Assembly: GCA_964356295.1 (NCBI GenBank)
Contig: CAYHHE010000011.1
Coordinates: 1-45,847 of the forward strand
Length of the DNA: 45,847 nucleotides
From: CAVQGZ01 sp964356295
GTDB taxonomy: Bacteria > Actinomycetota > Actinomycetes > Jiangellales > Jiangellaceae
Direction of reading: 5' to 3'
The stretch's first letter is position 1; every line of letters begins with the position of its first letter. The position numbers were made by a program, and so were the translations under genes. A model generated the notes under the pieces. It did not search any database and was not told where the DNA came from. It worked only from the letters and a program-made list of their open reading frames with translations. Below are positions 14,090 through 22,700 of this stretch, piece by piece.

Positions 14090-16978
14090 GTGGCGACCAC
14101 GAACGTCCCGCGGCCATGGCGGCCGTTGTTGGTGCTGGCCCTGCTGCTGGTGCTCATCTACGCGGGCGCCGCGGTGGCCAGCACGTGGGCTCCCCGGCTC
14201 GGTCTGGACCTGCAGGGCGGGACCAGCATCACGCTGTCCGCCCAGACGATCGACGGCGAGCAGCCCAGCCAGGAGTCCCTGGACGAGGCGGTCGCGATCA
14301 TCCGACAGCGGGTCGACGGCTCGGGGGTCGCCGAGGCGGAGGTGTCCACCCAGGGCAATGACACGATCATCGTGCAGGTCCCAGGTGTGGGGCAGGACGA
14401 GCTCGTCGCACTCGTCGGCCAGACCGCGCAGCTGCAGTTCCGCCCGGTGCAGGCCGTCCTGCCCGGAAGCGCGCCCGCACCGGAGCCGACCGCGCAGCCC
14501 ACCGGCGAGCCGGCCACGGATGCACCACCGCAACCCACGACACCGGCGACGCCGGAACCAACCGCGGAGCCCACGGCGGACGGTGCCAGCCTGGGCGGGT
14601 CGCGGCAGGACGCCGACGAGCGCGCGAGTCGTGCCCAGACCCGGGAGCCGCTGGCTGCTGCGGCTGCGACCACGGCAGCCGACCCTACGGCCGAGCCTGA
14701 GCCCGCGACGACCGAGCAGCCGCAGACCGCCGCCGCGCCAGAGCCCGACGACCTCGCCGCGCTCGCAGCCTTCGACTGCTCGAGCATCGACCCCGGGCAG
14801 GTGACCCCACCGGACGAGCAGCTGATCACCTGCGACCGCGAGCTGGCCAACCGGTACCTGCTCGGCCCGGCGGACGTCGTCGGCACCGACATCGCCACCG
14901 CGACGGCGGGGATCCCCCAGGGTGGCGTGGCCTGGCAGGTCAACCTGGAGTTCACCGGCGACGGCGCCGACGCGTTCTTCCAGAGCACCCAGCGGCTGTC
15001 CCAGCAGCCACCACCGCAGAACCAGTTCGCCATCGTCCTGGACGGGCTGGTCGTGTCTGCCCCGCAGGTGAACGAGGCGATCCCGGGTGGACGCGCCCAG
15101 ATCACCGGCTCGTTCACCCAGGAGGAAGCCACCACCCTGGCCAACGTGCTCCAGTACGGCGCGCTGCCGCTGGCGTTCGAGGTCAGCGACGTCACGGCGG
15201 TCTCCCCGACCCTCGGCGCCGACCAGCTGCAGGCCGGCCTGGTCGCCGGCGCGATCGGCCTGGTTCTGGTCATGCTGTACTCGCTGGCCTACTACCGCGG
15301 CCTGGGCCTGGTGGTCGTGGCCAGCCTGGGAGTCGCCGGTGCGCTCACCTACGGGCTGGTGGTGCTGCTCGGCGAGACCATCGGGTTCACCCTCACCCTG
15401 GCCGGGGTGGCCGGCCTCATCGTCGCGATCGGCATCACCGCGGACTCCTTCGTGGTCCTGTTCGAACGGATCCGCGACGAGGTCCGGGAGGGTCGCAGCG
15501 TCCGCATGGCGGTCGAGACCGGCTGGCTGCGCGCCCGGCGCACGATCATCGCCAGCGACGTCGTGTCGCTGCTCGCCTCCTTCTTCCTCTACGTGTTCAG
15601 CATCGGCAACGTCCGCGGGTTCGCCTTCGCTCTGGGCCTGACCACCATCGTCGACCTCGTCGTCGTGTTCCTGTTCACCAAGCCGCTGCTGACGCTGCTG
15701 GTCCGCACCCGCTTCTTCGGCCAGGGGCATCCCCTGTCCGGGCTGGACCCATCCCGGCTCGGCCGGTCGGGCGCGGCGTCAGCCCGCGGGCTGGTCGGGC
15801 TCGGCAACCGCCTGTACCGGGGTGAGAAGTCCTACCCGATCGTCGGCAACTCTCGGCGCTGGTACGCCGTCAGCGCCGGTCTGCTCGCCGTGGCCGTCCT
15901 GGGTCTGCTGGTCAACGGTCTCGCTCTCGGGGTGGAGTTCCGCGGTGGGGCCGAGCTCACTGCGGCGGCACCGGGGGTCACCGAGTCCGCTGTCGGCCCG
16001 ACCCGCGATGCTGTTGCGGCCACCGGCGTCGAGGCTGCCTCGGAACCCCGGGTCACCCTCGTCGGGGAAGACCGGGTGCGGGTCCAGACCGGGGCGTTGA
16101 CTCCGGAGGAGACCGTCGAGGTGCGCGACGCCGTGGCCGAGGCGTTGGACGTCGCCTCCGACGACATCACCGTCCAGGTCGTCGGTCCGTCGTGGGGGGA
16201 GGAGATCACCCAGAAGGCCCTGCAGGGGCTGGCGCTGTTCCTCGTCGCCGTCGTCGTCTACCTCGCGGTCGCCTTCGAGCCGAAGATGGGCATCGCTGCG
16301 CTCGCGGCCCTCGCCCACGACGTGCTGGCCACCGTCGGCATCTACGCCTGGACCGGGTTCGACGTCACCCCGGCCTCGGTGATCGGTTTCCTCACCATCC
16401 TCGGCTACTCCCTCTACGACACAGTCGTGGTGTTCGACAAGGTGCGCGAGAACACTCGCGGCATCACCGGGCAGAGCGCCTACACCTACTCGGAGGCAGC
16501 CAACCTGGCGGTCAACCAGACCCTGGCGCGCTCGATCAACACCTCGATCATCGCCCTGCTGCCGATCGGCTCGATCCTCGTGGTGTCGTTGGTCTACCTC
16601 GGCACCGGCACGTTGAAAGACCTGGCGCTGGCGCTGTTCATCGGAGTCGCGGTCGGGACGTACTCGTCGATCTTCATCGCTACCCCGCTGCTGGCCGACC
16701 TCAGGGAACGCGAACCAGTCATGCGGTCGCTGCGCCAGCGTGTCCAGGCCCGTCGACGCGGGCCACGCAGCCCGGTCGAGGCGGGCGAGCTCACCGAGGC
16801 GGTCGCCGCCGCTGTCGGGGGCCAGCGTGGCGGCGAGGCCCCCTCCACCACCTCCGGGGCCGAAACCTCTACCGTGAGCGCGTCGACACGAAGCCGGCCG
16901 GGCTCGGTTGTGGAGTCCGGCGAACGGAACCAGCCGCGTCGACAGAGCCGCGCTGACCGACGGAAGGGCCCTTCGTAG
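14090..16978 (+). CDS. secDF: protein translocase SecDF, SecD and SecF fused in one ORF
   Basis: 962 aa. SecDF uses the proton gradient to help pull exported proteins through SecYEG. The SecD half starts with a membrane segment and LGLDLQGGT (37-45), continues through the P1 domain, and ends in a five-helix bundle with GITADSFVVLFERIRDE. A SecF half begins near residue 580, has GVEFRGG (614-620) and its own bundle with LGYSLYDTVVVFDKVREN, then a ~75-residue polar tail. No stop or start signal separates the halves. P1 carries a ~100-residue Pro/Glu/Thr/Ala-rich insert (about 125-225). Actinobacteria usually encode secD and secF as adjacent genes, so the fusion is unusual. GTG 14090 follows the yajC stop as TGAGGTG. 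Confidence 0.93.
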   Translation: MATTNVPRPWRPLLVLALLLVLIYAGAAVASTWAPRLGLDLQGGTSITLSAQTIDGEQPSQESLDEAVAIIRQRVDGSGVAEAEVSTQGNDTIIVQVPGVGQDELVALVGQTAQLQFRPVQAVLPGSAPAPEPTAQPTGEPATDAPPQPTTPATPEPTAEPTADGASLGGSRQDADERASRAQTREPLAAAAATTAADPTAEPEPATTEQPQTAAAPEPDDLAALAAFDCSSIDPGQVTPPDEQLITCDRELANRYLLGPADVVGTDIATATAGIPQGGVAWQVNLEFTGDGADAFFQSTQRLSQQPPPQNQFAIVLDGLVVSAPQVNEAIPGGRAQITGSFTQEEATTLANVLQYGALPLAFEVSDVTAVSPTLGADQLQAGLVAGAIGLVLVMLYSLAYYRGLGLVVVASLGVAGALTYGLVVLLGETIGFTLTLAGVAGLIVAIGITADSFVVLFERIRDEVREGRSVRMAVETGWLRARRTIIASDVVSLLASFFLYVFSIGNVRGFAFALGLTTIVDLVVVFLFTKPLLTLLVRTRFFGQGHPLSGLDPSRLGRSGAASARGLVGLGNRLYRGEKSYPIVGNSRRWYAVSAGLLAVAVLGLLVNGLALGVEFRGGAELTAAAPGVTESAVGPTRDAVAATGVEAASEPRVTLVGEDRVRVQTGALTPEETVEVRDAVAEALDVASDDITVQVVGPSWGEEITQKALQGLALFLVAVVVYLAVAFEPKMGIAALAALAHDVLATVGIYAWTGFDVTPASVIGFLTILGYSLYDTVVVFDKVRENTRGITGQSAYTYSEAANLAVNQTLARSINTSIIALLPIGSILVVSLVYLGTGTLKDLALALFIGVAVGTYSSIFIATPLLADLREREPVMRSLRQRVQARRRGPRSPVEAGELTEAVAAAVGGQRGGEAPSTTSGAETSTVSASTRSRPGSVVESGERNQPRRQSRADRRKGPS

Positions 16979-16979
16979 C

Positions 16980-17513
16980 ATGAGCGACCCGGCTGACCTG
17001 TCCAGATTCGTCCGTGACATCCCGGACTGGCCCACCCCCGGGGTCATGTTCCGAGACATCACCCCCATGCTCGGCGACGCGGAGGCGTTCGCGCGCTGCG
17101 TCGGAGCCCTGGCCGAGATCGGCGCTGCCTCCGACGGTGGCCCCGTGGACCTCGTTGCCGGGATCGAGGCCCGCGGATTCATCCTCGCCGCCCCGGTCGC
17201 CCACCAGCTGCGGACAGGGTTCGTCCCAGTCCGCAAGCACGGCAAGCTCCCGCACGCGACGCTGTCCGAGGCGTACTCGCTGGAGTACGGCGAGGCTGTG
17301 CTGGAGATCCACGTGGACGCCATCCAGCCCGGCCAGCGGGTGCTCGTGGTGGACGACGTGCTCGCCACCGGTGGGACGATCGCGGCGACCACCGAGCTCA
17401 TCCGGCGGGCCGGCGGTGAGATCGCCGGTGTCAGCGTGCTCATCGAGATTGCCGCCCTGGCCGGCCGTGAGCGCAACCCAGATCTGGAGATCTCAGCGCT
17501 GCTGACGATGTGA
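16980..17513 (+). CDS. apt: adenine phosphoribosyltransferase
   Basis: 177-aa purine-salvage enzyme converting adenine and PRPP to AMP. The PRPP-binding loop is LVVDDVLATGGTIAA; the adenine-side motifs FRDITPML and GIEARGFILAAP are typical. The ATG at 16980 starts one base after the secDF TAG and is chosen over an upstream in-frame codon within secDF; GGAAGGG at 16962-16968 is a rather distant ribosome-binding site. The secDF-apt-rel order is widely conserved in actinobacteria. Confidence 0.95.
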   Translation: MSDPADLSRFVRDIPDWPTPGVMFRDITPMLGDAEAFARCVGALAEIGAASDGGPVDLVAGIEARGFILAAPVAHQLRTGFVPVRKHGKLPHATLSEAYSLEYGEAVLEIHVDAIQPGQRVLVVDDVLATGGTIAATTELIRRAGGEIAGVSVLIEIAALAGRERNPDLEISALLTM

Positions 17514-17537
17514 CCGGACGGGTCCGGGCCCTACACT
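17509..17537 (+). promoter_or_regulatory. candidate promoter for rel
   Basis: TGTGAC (17509-17514) and TACACT (17532-17537) are separated by 17 bp. TACACT is a strong TANNNT match. The start would be near 17544, leaving about 19 nt of leader with AGGGAG at 17553-17558 before the GTG. Confidence 0.45.
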
Positions 17538-17562
17538 CGACGCACGAGCAGCAGGGAGACCC

Positions 17563-19857
17563 GTGTCTGAGCAGGTGACCGACACCCCCGCGGTGGTTGT
17601 CCCCACCCCGGCGCCGCCGCGTGGGGTGCGCTCCCGCCTGGCGCGGCTCGCCTCGCCACGACCGGTCGGCGACCCGGCGCTGGAGCCGCTCATCCGCACC
17701 GTCCGCAGCACTCACCCCAAGGCCGACACCGCGGTGATCACCAAGGCGTACCGGACCGCCGCGAAGGTCCACGAGGGCCAGCTGCGCAAGAGCGGTGAGT
17801 CCTACATCACCCACCCGCTGGCTGTCGCGATGATCCTCGCCGAGCTGGGCCTCACCCCGCCCACCCTGGCCGCCGCGCTCCTGCACGACACCGTCGAGGA
17901 CACCCCCTACACCCTGGCGGCGCTGCGGGCCGACTTCGGTGACGAGATCGCCATGCTCGTGGACGGGGTCACCAAGCTCGACAAGGTCACCTACGGGCAA
18001 GCCGCCCAGGCCGAGACGCTGCGCAAGATGGTCATCGCGATGGCGCGTGACATCCGGGTGCTGCTGATCAAGCTGGCGGACCGGCTGCACAACGCACGCA
18101 CCTGGCGCTACGTCTCCCGCGAGAGCGCGGAGCGCAAGGCCCGCGAGACCCTGGAGATCTACGCCCCGCTGGCCCACCGGCTTGGCATGAACAAGATCAA
18201 GTGGGAGCTGGAGGACCTGTCCTTCGCCACCCTGCACCCGAAGATCTACGACGAGATCGTGCGGCTGGTCGCCGAACGGGCACCCGCCCGCGACGACTAC
18301 CTCGCCTCGGTCATCGATCAGGTCCAGGCCGACCTGCGCGAGGCGAAGATCCGCGCCACGGTCACCGGGCGACCCAAGCACTACTACTCGATCTACCAGA
18401 AGATGGTGGTGCGGGGCCGCGACTTCGCCGACATCTACGACCTGATCGGCATCCGCATCCTCGTGGAGAGCGTTCGCGACTGCTACGCCGTGCTCGGCAT
18501 CCTGCACGCGCGATGGAACCCCGTGCCCGGTCGGTTCAAGGACTGGATCGCCAAGGCCAAGTTCAACATGTACCAGTCCCTGCACACCACCGTCATCGGG
18601 CCGGGGGGCAAACCCGTCGAGCTTCAGATCCGCACCTACACGATGCACCAGCGGGCCGAGTACGGCGTGGCTGCGCACTGGAAGTACAAGGAGCTGTCCC
18701 CCCAGGCGTGGGGATCGGATCGCACCAGCTCCGACGAGGGTGTCTCCGACATGGCATGGCTGCGCCAGCTCCTGGAATGGCAGAAGGAGATCAGCGACCC
18801 GGGGGAGTTCCTGGAGTCGCTGCGGTTCGAGGTCAGCTCCACCGAGGTCTACGTCTTCACCCCGAAGGGGGACATCAGGCCGCTGCCGACCGGGGCCACC
18901 CCGGTGGACTTCGCCTACTCCGTGCACACCGAGGTCGGCCACCGCTGCATCGGAGCCAAGGTGAACGGACGGCTCGCCCCGCTGGACTCGGTCCTGGACA
19001 ACGGTGACATCGTCGAGGTCATCACGTCCAAGGCCGAAGGGGCCGGACCGAGCCGGGACTGGCTGGGATTCGTGGCCAGCGCCCGCGCCCGGAACAAGAT
19101 CAAGCAGTGGTTCTCCAAGGAGCGACGCGAGGAGGCCATCGAGCAGGGCAAGGAGGCCATCGCGCGGGCGATGCGCAAGCAGGACCTGCCGCTGCAGCGC
19201 ATGCTGTCCAAGGACACCCTCACCGCTGTCGCTGCCGAGCTCCGCCACGCCGACATCCCGTCGCTGTACGCAGCGGTCGGGGAGGGCCAGCTGTCCTCCC
19301 AGGCCGTCGTCGAGCGCATCGTGCGCAGCCTGGGCGGGGACGAGGGCACCAGCGAGGACGCTGCCGAGGCGCTGCGGCCCAGTGCCCGTCGCCGTCGTGC
19401 CCGTCAGGACCCCGGCGTCTTCGTCGACGGGATGACCGACGTCTGGGTGAGGCTGGCCCGCTGCTGCACGCCGGTGCCCGGTGACGACATCGTCGGGTTC
19501 GTCACGCGCGGCAGTGGTGTCTCGGTGCACCGCGCCAGCTGCACAAGCATCGAGTCGATCCAGGTGCAGCCGGACCGGTACGTTGACGTGTCCTGGGCGA
19601 CGGGCGCGTCGTCGATGTTCCTGGTTGCCATCCAGGTCGACGCCCTGGACCGCAACCGGCTGCTCGCCGACATCACCCAGGTGCTGTCCGACCAGCACGT
19701 CAACATCCTGTCCGCGCACGTGACCACGAACCGGGACCGCGTCGCCAAGAGCCGGTTCACCTTCGAGATGGCCGACCCCGCGCACCTGGAGCACGTGCTC
19801 AAGGCGGTGCGCACCGTCGACGGGGTGTTCGACGTCTTCCGGGTCGACCACTCCTGA
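17563..19857 (+). CDS. relA: bifunctional (p)ppGpp synthetase/hydrolase Rel
   Basis: Long-form RSH enzyme of 764 aa that makes and degrades (p)ppGpp. In order: an HD hydrolase domain with H108-D109 (LLHDTVEDT), a synthetase domain with R324-F-K-D (the RxKD form typical of bifunctional Rel rather than the ExDD form of E. coli RelA) and KFNMYQSLHTTV, TGS (EVYVFTPKGDIRPLPTGATPVDF), a helical/zinc-finger region with the RCCTPVPGDDIVGF motif, and a C-terminal ACT domain. GTG 17563 has AGGGAG 4 nt upstream. It converges on the DUF349 gene with 15 bp between stops. Confidence 0.97.
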   Translation: MSEQVTDTPAVVVPTPAPPRGVRSRLARLASPRPVGDPALEPLIRTVRSTHPKADTAVITKAYRTAAKVHEGQLRKSGESYITHPLAVAMILAELGLTPPTLAAALLHDTVEDTPYTLAALRADFGDEIAMLVDGVTKLDKVTYGQAAQAETLRKMVIAMARDIRVLLIKLADRLHNARTWRYVSRESAERKARETLEIYAPLAHRLGMNKIKWELEDLSFATLHPKIYDEIVRLVAERAPARDDYLASVIDQVQADLREAKIRATVTGRPKHYYSIYQKMVVRGRDFADIYDLIGIRILVESVRDCYAVLGILHARWNPVPGRFKDWIAKAKFNMYQSLHTTVIGPGGKPVELQIRTYTMHQRAEYGVAAHWKYKELSPQAWGSDRTSSDEGVSDMAWLRQLLEWQKEISDPGEFLESLRFEVSSTEVYVFTPKGDIRPLPTGATPVDFAYSVHTEVGHRCIGAKVNGRLAPLDSVLDNGDIVEVITSKAEGAGPSRDWLGFVASARARNKIKQWFSKERREEAIEQGKEAIARAMRKQDLPLQRMLSKDTLTAVAAELRHADIPSLYAAVGEGQLSSQAVVERIVRSLGGDEGTSEDAAEALRPSARRRRARQDPGVFVDGMTDVWVRLARCCTPVPGDDIVGFVTRGSGVSVHRASCTSIESIQVQPDRYVDVSWATGASSMFLVAIQVDALDRNRLLADITQVLSDQHVNILSAHVTTNRDRVAKSRFTFEMADPAHLEHVLKAVRTVDGVFDVFRVDHS

Positions 19858-19872
19858 CCGACCGGGACGCGC

Positions 19873-21135
19873 CTAGCCGCCGAATTCCGCCAGAGTCCGC
19901 TCCGCCTGGGCCAGCCACTCCCGACGGGCGCGCAATGCCTCGTCGGCCTCGCGGCGTCCCCGCTCGTCCCCGGCCGCTGCAGCAGCCTCGACCCGCTTCT
20001 CCAGCGAGGCGATCGACTGCTGCAACTGGCTGACTGTCGACTCCGCACGCGCCCGGGCCTCGGGGTTGGAGCGTCGCCAGGCCTCGTCCAGTGCGGCACT
20101 GACCGCCTCCTCCACCGCCCGCATCCGCCGGTCGACCTCACGCATCGACTCGCGCGGCACCTTCCCCACCTGGGACCAGCGTTCCTGCAGGCGACGCAGG
20201 GCGGTGCGGGCCGCCTTGGGGTCCTTGACCGGCAGCAACGCCTCCGCCTCCACCAGCAGCGCCTGCTTGGCCTGCAGGTTCCCGACGAGCTCGGCGTCAC
20301 GTTCGGCGTTGACCTCCTCGCGTGCGGAGAAGAACGCGTCCTGCGCGGCACGGAAGCGGCCCCACAGCTCGTCGTCCACCTCACGCGCAGCCCGTCCCAC
20401 GCCCTTCCAGCGCGTCATCAGCTCCCGCATCGCTGCGCTGGTCGCTGCCCAGTCGGTCGACGTCGCGAGCCGCTGCGCCTCGGCGACGATCGCCTCCTTG
20501 GCCTCGCGAGCCGCCTGGCGCTGCTCGGCCATCGCCGCGAAGTGCGCCTTGCGGGCGCGCATGTGCGCGGTGCGCGCCGCGGAGAAGCGATGCCACAACC
20601 CGTCGTCGGTGTCGCGGTCCAGCCGGGGCAGCTGCTTCCACTCCTCGAGCAGCTCAGCAAGCCTTCCGGCGCCGTTGCGCCAGTCCGCGGACGACCCGAT
20701 CCGCTCAGCCTCCGCCACGATGGCGGCCTTGCGGGCCTGGGTGGCCTGCGCCTGGGCTGCCCGTTCGGCGCGGCGCTGCTCTCGACGCTGCTCGATGCTC
20801 CCGTCCAGTGCCTCCAGCCGGTGCAGCAGCCCTTGCAGGTCTCCGACTGCGGTTGCGGCTGAGACCTGCTCGTGCAGCCGGCGGGCCGCTGCGGCAGCGG
20901 CCTCGGGTGCAGTGGTCCCGGAGCCCAGCCGCTGCTCGAGCAGCGCCACCTGGGTCTGAAGGTCGGCGAAGCGCCGGGCGAAGAACGCCAGACCGTCTGC
21001 TGGAGGGTCGGCCTGCCACGAGCCCACTACCCGCTCCCCGTCGGCCGTCCGGACGTAGACGGTCCCGTCGGCGCTCACTCGCCCCCACTCGTTGGAGGCG
21101 ACGGTGGCCGAGGACTGGGTCTGCGGCTCGGTCAC
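19873..21135 (-). CDS. DUF349 domain-containing protein
   Basis: 420 aa, strongly charged and almost entirely helical. After a short N-terminal segment (SADGTVYVRTADGERVVGSW) come repeated DUF349 units recognisable by W-K/R-x-hydrophobic patterns: EEWKQLPRLDRDTDDGLWHRF, TRWKGVGRAAREVDDELWGRF and ERWSQVGKVPRESMREVDRR. The C-terminus is a coiled coil (QLQQSIASLEKRVEAAA). Molecular function is unknown. GTG 21135 overlaps the stop of the upstream cyclophilin gene (GTGA), so the two form a minus-strand pair. Longer upstream open frame is rejected because it runs through the cyclophilin gene. Confidence 0.85.
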   Translation of the reverse strand: MTEPQTQSSATVASNEWGRVSADGTVYVRTADGERVVGSWQADPPADGLAFFARRFADLQTQVALLEQRLGSGTTAPEAAAAAARRLHEQVSAATAVGDLQGLLHRLEALDGSIEQRREQRRAERAAQAQATQARKAAIVAEAERIGSSADWRNGAGRLAELLEEWKQLPRLDRDTDDGLWHRFSAARTAHMRARKAHFAAMAEQRQAAREAKEAIVAEAQRLATSTDWAATSAAMRELMTRWKGVGRAAREVDDELWGRFRAAQDAFFSAREEVNAERDAELVGNLQAKQALLVEAEALLPVKDPKAARTALRRLQERWSQVGKVPRESMREVDRRMRAVEEAVSAALDEAWRRSNPEARARAESTVSQLQQSIASLEKRVEAAAAAGDERGRREADEALRARREWLAQAERTLAEFGG

Positions 21136-21944
21136 GGCACGCTCCGGTCCACCACGAGTTCCTCCAGCACAGCCGGGGCAGCGGGCTGCCCGTCCGTCGT
21201 ACCGTCGACCGTACCTTCGGCGGCGATGTCCGCGACGACGTCGAGGCCGTCGACGACCGAGCCGACAACCGTGTACAGCGACGGAAGCTCGCTGTCGGAG
21301 TGGACGAGGAAGAACTGGCTCCCGGTGCTGCCGGGCTGGCCGGTGTTGGCCATGGCCACCGTCCCGGCCGGGTAGGTCGCGCCGTCGATGTTCTCCTCGT
21401 CGAAGGAGTATCCCGGTCCGCCCCGTCCGGTGCCCGACGGGTCCCCGCACTGCAGCACACCCAGGGTGTCGCTGGTGGTCAGCCGATGGCAGGTGCTGTC
21501 GTCGAAGAAGTCCTGCCCGGCCAGGAACTGCCAGGAATTCACCGTGCACGAGGCTGCGGTGCCGTCCAGCACCACGGTGACGGCGCGTCCGTCGAGGGTG
21601 AGCACCGCGGTGAGCGGCCCGAGGTCCCCCGGGTCGCTCGAGGGCCGTCCGACATCGGTGACGACGGAGGCGTCCGGCGCGTCGTCGACGTACTGGCACT
21701 GCCCGGCCGAACCGGTCGCCTCGGGGCCCGCGGTCTCCGCGGTGGCAGCGACAGGGTCGGCCGGCTGGTCGCGCAGTGCCAGGAACAGCCCGAGACCGCT
21801 GCCGATCACCAGGGCACCCACCGTTGCCCACACGACGATCTGGATGCGGCGACGCCTCTTGAGCTCCCGCTGCGAGCGGTGGGCCTGCTGCCGTTCGTAG
21901 CGTTGCCGGGTGAGCTCGCGGCGGCGCCTGTCCTTGGAGGTCAT
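21132..21944 (-). CDS. membrane-anchored cyclophilin-type peptidyl-prolyl isomerase
   Basis: 270 aa. A very basic cytoplasmic leader (KDRRRRELTRQRYERQQ, RELKRRRR) precedes one membrane segment at about 36-57, an Ala/Thr/Pro-rich linker and an extracytoplasmic cyclophilin domain. Conserved pieces are CHRLTT (replacing FHRVI), GGPGYSFDEE, GTVAMANTGQPGSTGSQFFL and YTVVGSVVDG. Three or four Cys in the domain suggest disulfides outside the cell. It probably assists folding of exported proteins; M. tuberculosis PpiB (Rv2582), next to rel, is the likely counterpart. ATG 21944 is used. A TACACT -10 lies close upstream, so the leader is very short. Confidence 0.9.
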   Translation of the reverse strand: MTSKDRRRRELTRQRYERQQAHRSQRELKRRRRIQIVVWATVGALVIGSGLGLFLALRDQPADPVAATAETAGPEATGSAGQCQYVDDAPDASVVTDVGRPSSDPGDLGPLTAVLTLDGRAVTVVLDGTAASCTVNSWQFLAGQDFFDDSTCHRLTTSDTLGVLQCGDPSGTGRGGPGYSFDEENIDGATYPAGTVAMANTGQPGSTGSQFFLVHSDSELPSLYTVVGSVVDGLDVVADIAAEGTVDGTTDGQPAAPAVLEELVVDRSVP

Positions 21945-21955
21945 GGTGGCCCTCG

Positions 21956-21961
21956 AGTGTA
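21956..21961 (-). promoter_or_regulatory. -10 box for the cyclophilin-DUF349 pair
   Basis: Minus-strand TACACT, 11 nt before the ATG at 21944, giving a leader of about 5 nt. It is part of a 63-bp divergent promoter region. Confidence 0.45.
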
Positions 21962-21993
21962 GGTCGCCGCGAGTGCGTTGCAGGTCAGCCCGG

Positions 21994-21999
21994 TAGCCT
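21994..21999 (+). promoter_or_regulatory. -10 box for the MBL-fold gene, leaderless or nearly so
   Basis: TAGCCT fits TANNNT and ends 9 nt before ATG 22008. No Shine-Dalgarno sequence is visible, consistent with leaderless translation. Confidence 0.45.
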
Positions 22000-22007
22000 T
22001 GGCAGCC

Positions 22008-22700
22008 ATGCTCGTTGTCGGGATTCCTGCGGCCGCGTTCGGCACGAACTGCTTCGTGCTGGCTGTGCAGGCGGGCGAGGAGTGCGTCGTCGTCGACCCG
22101 GGGATCGGTGTGGTCGACCCACTCGAGCAGGTGCTTGGCACCCACCGTCTCAAGCCGGCAGCCGTGCTGCTCACCCACGGTCACCTCGACCACGTCTACT
22201 CGGTGACGCCGGTGTGCGGCGCGCACGGCATCGCCGCTGTCGTGCACCCCGACGACAGGTACCGCCTGGCCGACCCGCTCTCGACGATGGACCCATCGCT
22301 GGTGGCGATGCTCGAGGCGCAGTTCGGCCGCCGAGCCACCTGGCGCGAGCCTGACGACGTCACCACCGTGCAGGACGGGCAGGTCCTCCAGATCGCCGGG
22401 CTGCGACTGACGGTGGACCACACGCCCGGGCACACCGAAGGCTCCATCATGTTCCGGCTCCCCGGCCGGGACCTCGACGTCGAGCTGCTGGTGTCCGGGG
22501 ACGTGCTGTTCGCCGGCTCCATCGGCCGCACCGACCTACCGGGGGGCGACCCAGCGGCCATGTGGCGCAGCCTGGCCCGAAAGGTGCTGCCGCTCGCGGA
22601 CAGCACCGTGGTGCTGCCGGGCCACGGGCCGCAGACGACCATCGGGCAGGAGCGACGCGGCAACCCGTTCCTGCTCGACGTCGCTGCCCGAGCCCGATGA
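22008..22700 (+). CDS. metallo-beta-lactamase-fold hydrolase (glyoxalase II-like)
   Basis: 230 aa. The metal site is visible: H57-G-H59-L-D61-H62 in THGHLDH, the next His in HTPGHTEGS, the bridging Asp in VSGDVLFAGSIGRTD, and the last His in LPGHGPQTT. The layout is that of glyoxalase II-like thiolesterases; substrate is not inferable, and actinobacteria generally lack glutathione. The ATG at 22008 is preferred to an in-frame TTG at 21978 because of the -10 spacing. The stop overlaps the hisS ATG. M. tuberculosis has the same pairing (Rv2581c-hisS). Confidence 0.88.
   Translation: MLVVGIPAAAFGTNCFVLAVQAGEECVVVDPGIGVVDPLEQVLGTHRLKPAAVLLTHGHLDHVYSVTPVCGAHGIAAVVHPDDRYRLADPLSTMDPSLVAMLEAQFGRRATWREPDDVTTVQDGQVLQIAGLRLTVDHTPGHTEGSIMFRLPGRDLDVELLVSGDVLFAGSIGRTDLPGGDPAAMWRSLARKVLPLADSTVVLPGHGPQTTIGQERRGNPFLLDVAARAR

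Noticed and set aside
13841..15730. 629-codon open frame antisense to yajC-secDF
   Set aside because: It mirrors the coding strand of well-supported genes and gives a His/Gly/Arg-rich product with no recognisable domain.
17440..19851. 803-codon open frame antisense to rel
   Set aside because: An artefact of high GC, where stop codons are rare on the opposite strand. Rel on the plus strand has all its domains and motifs; the antisense product has none.
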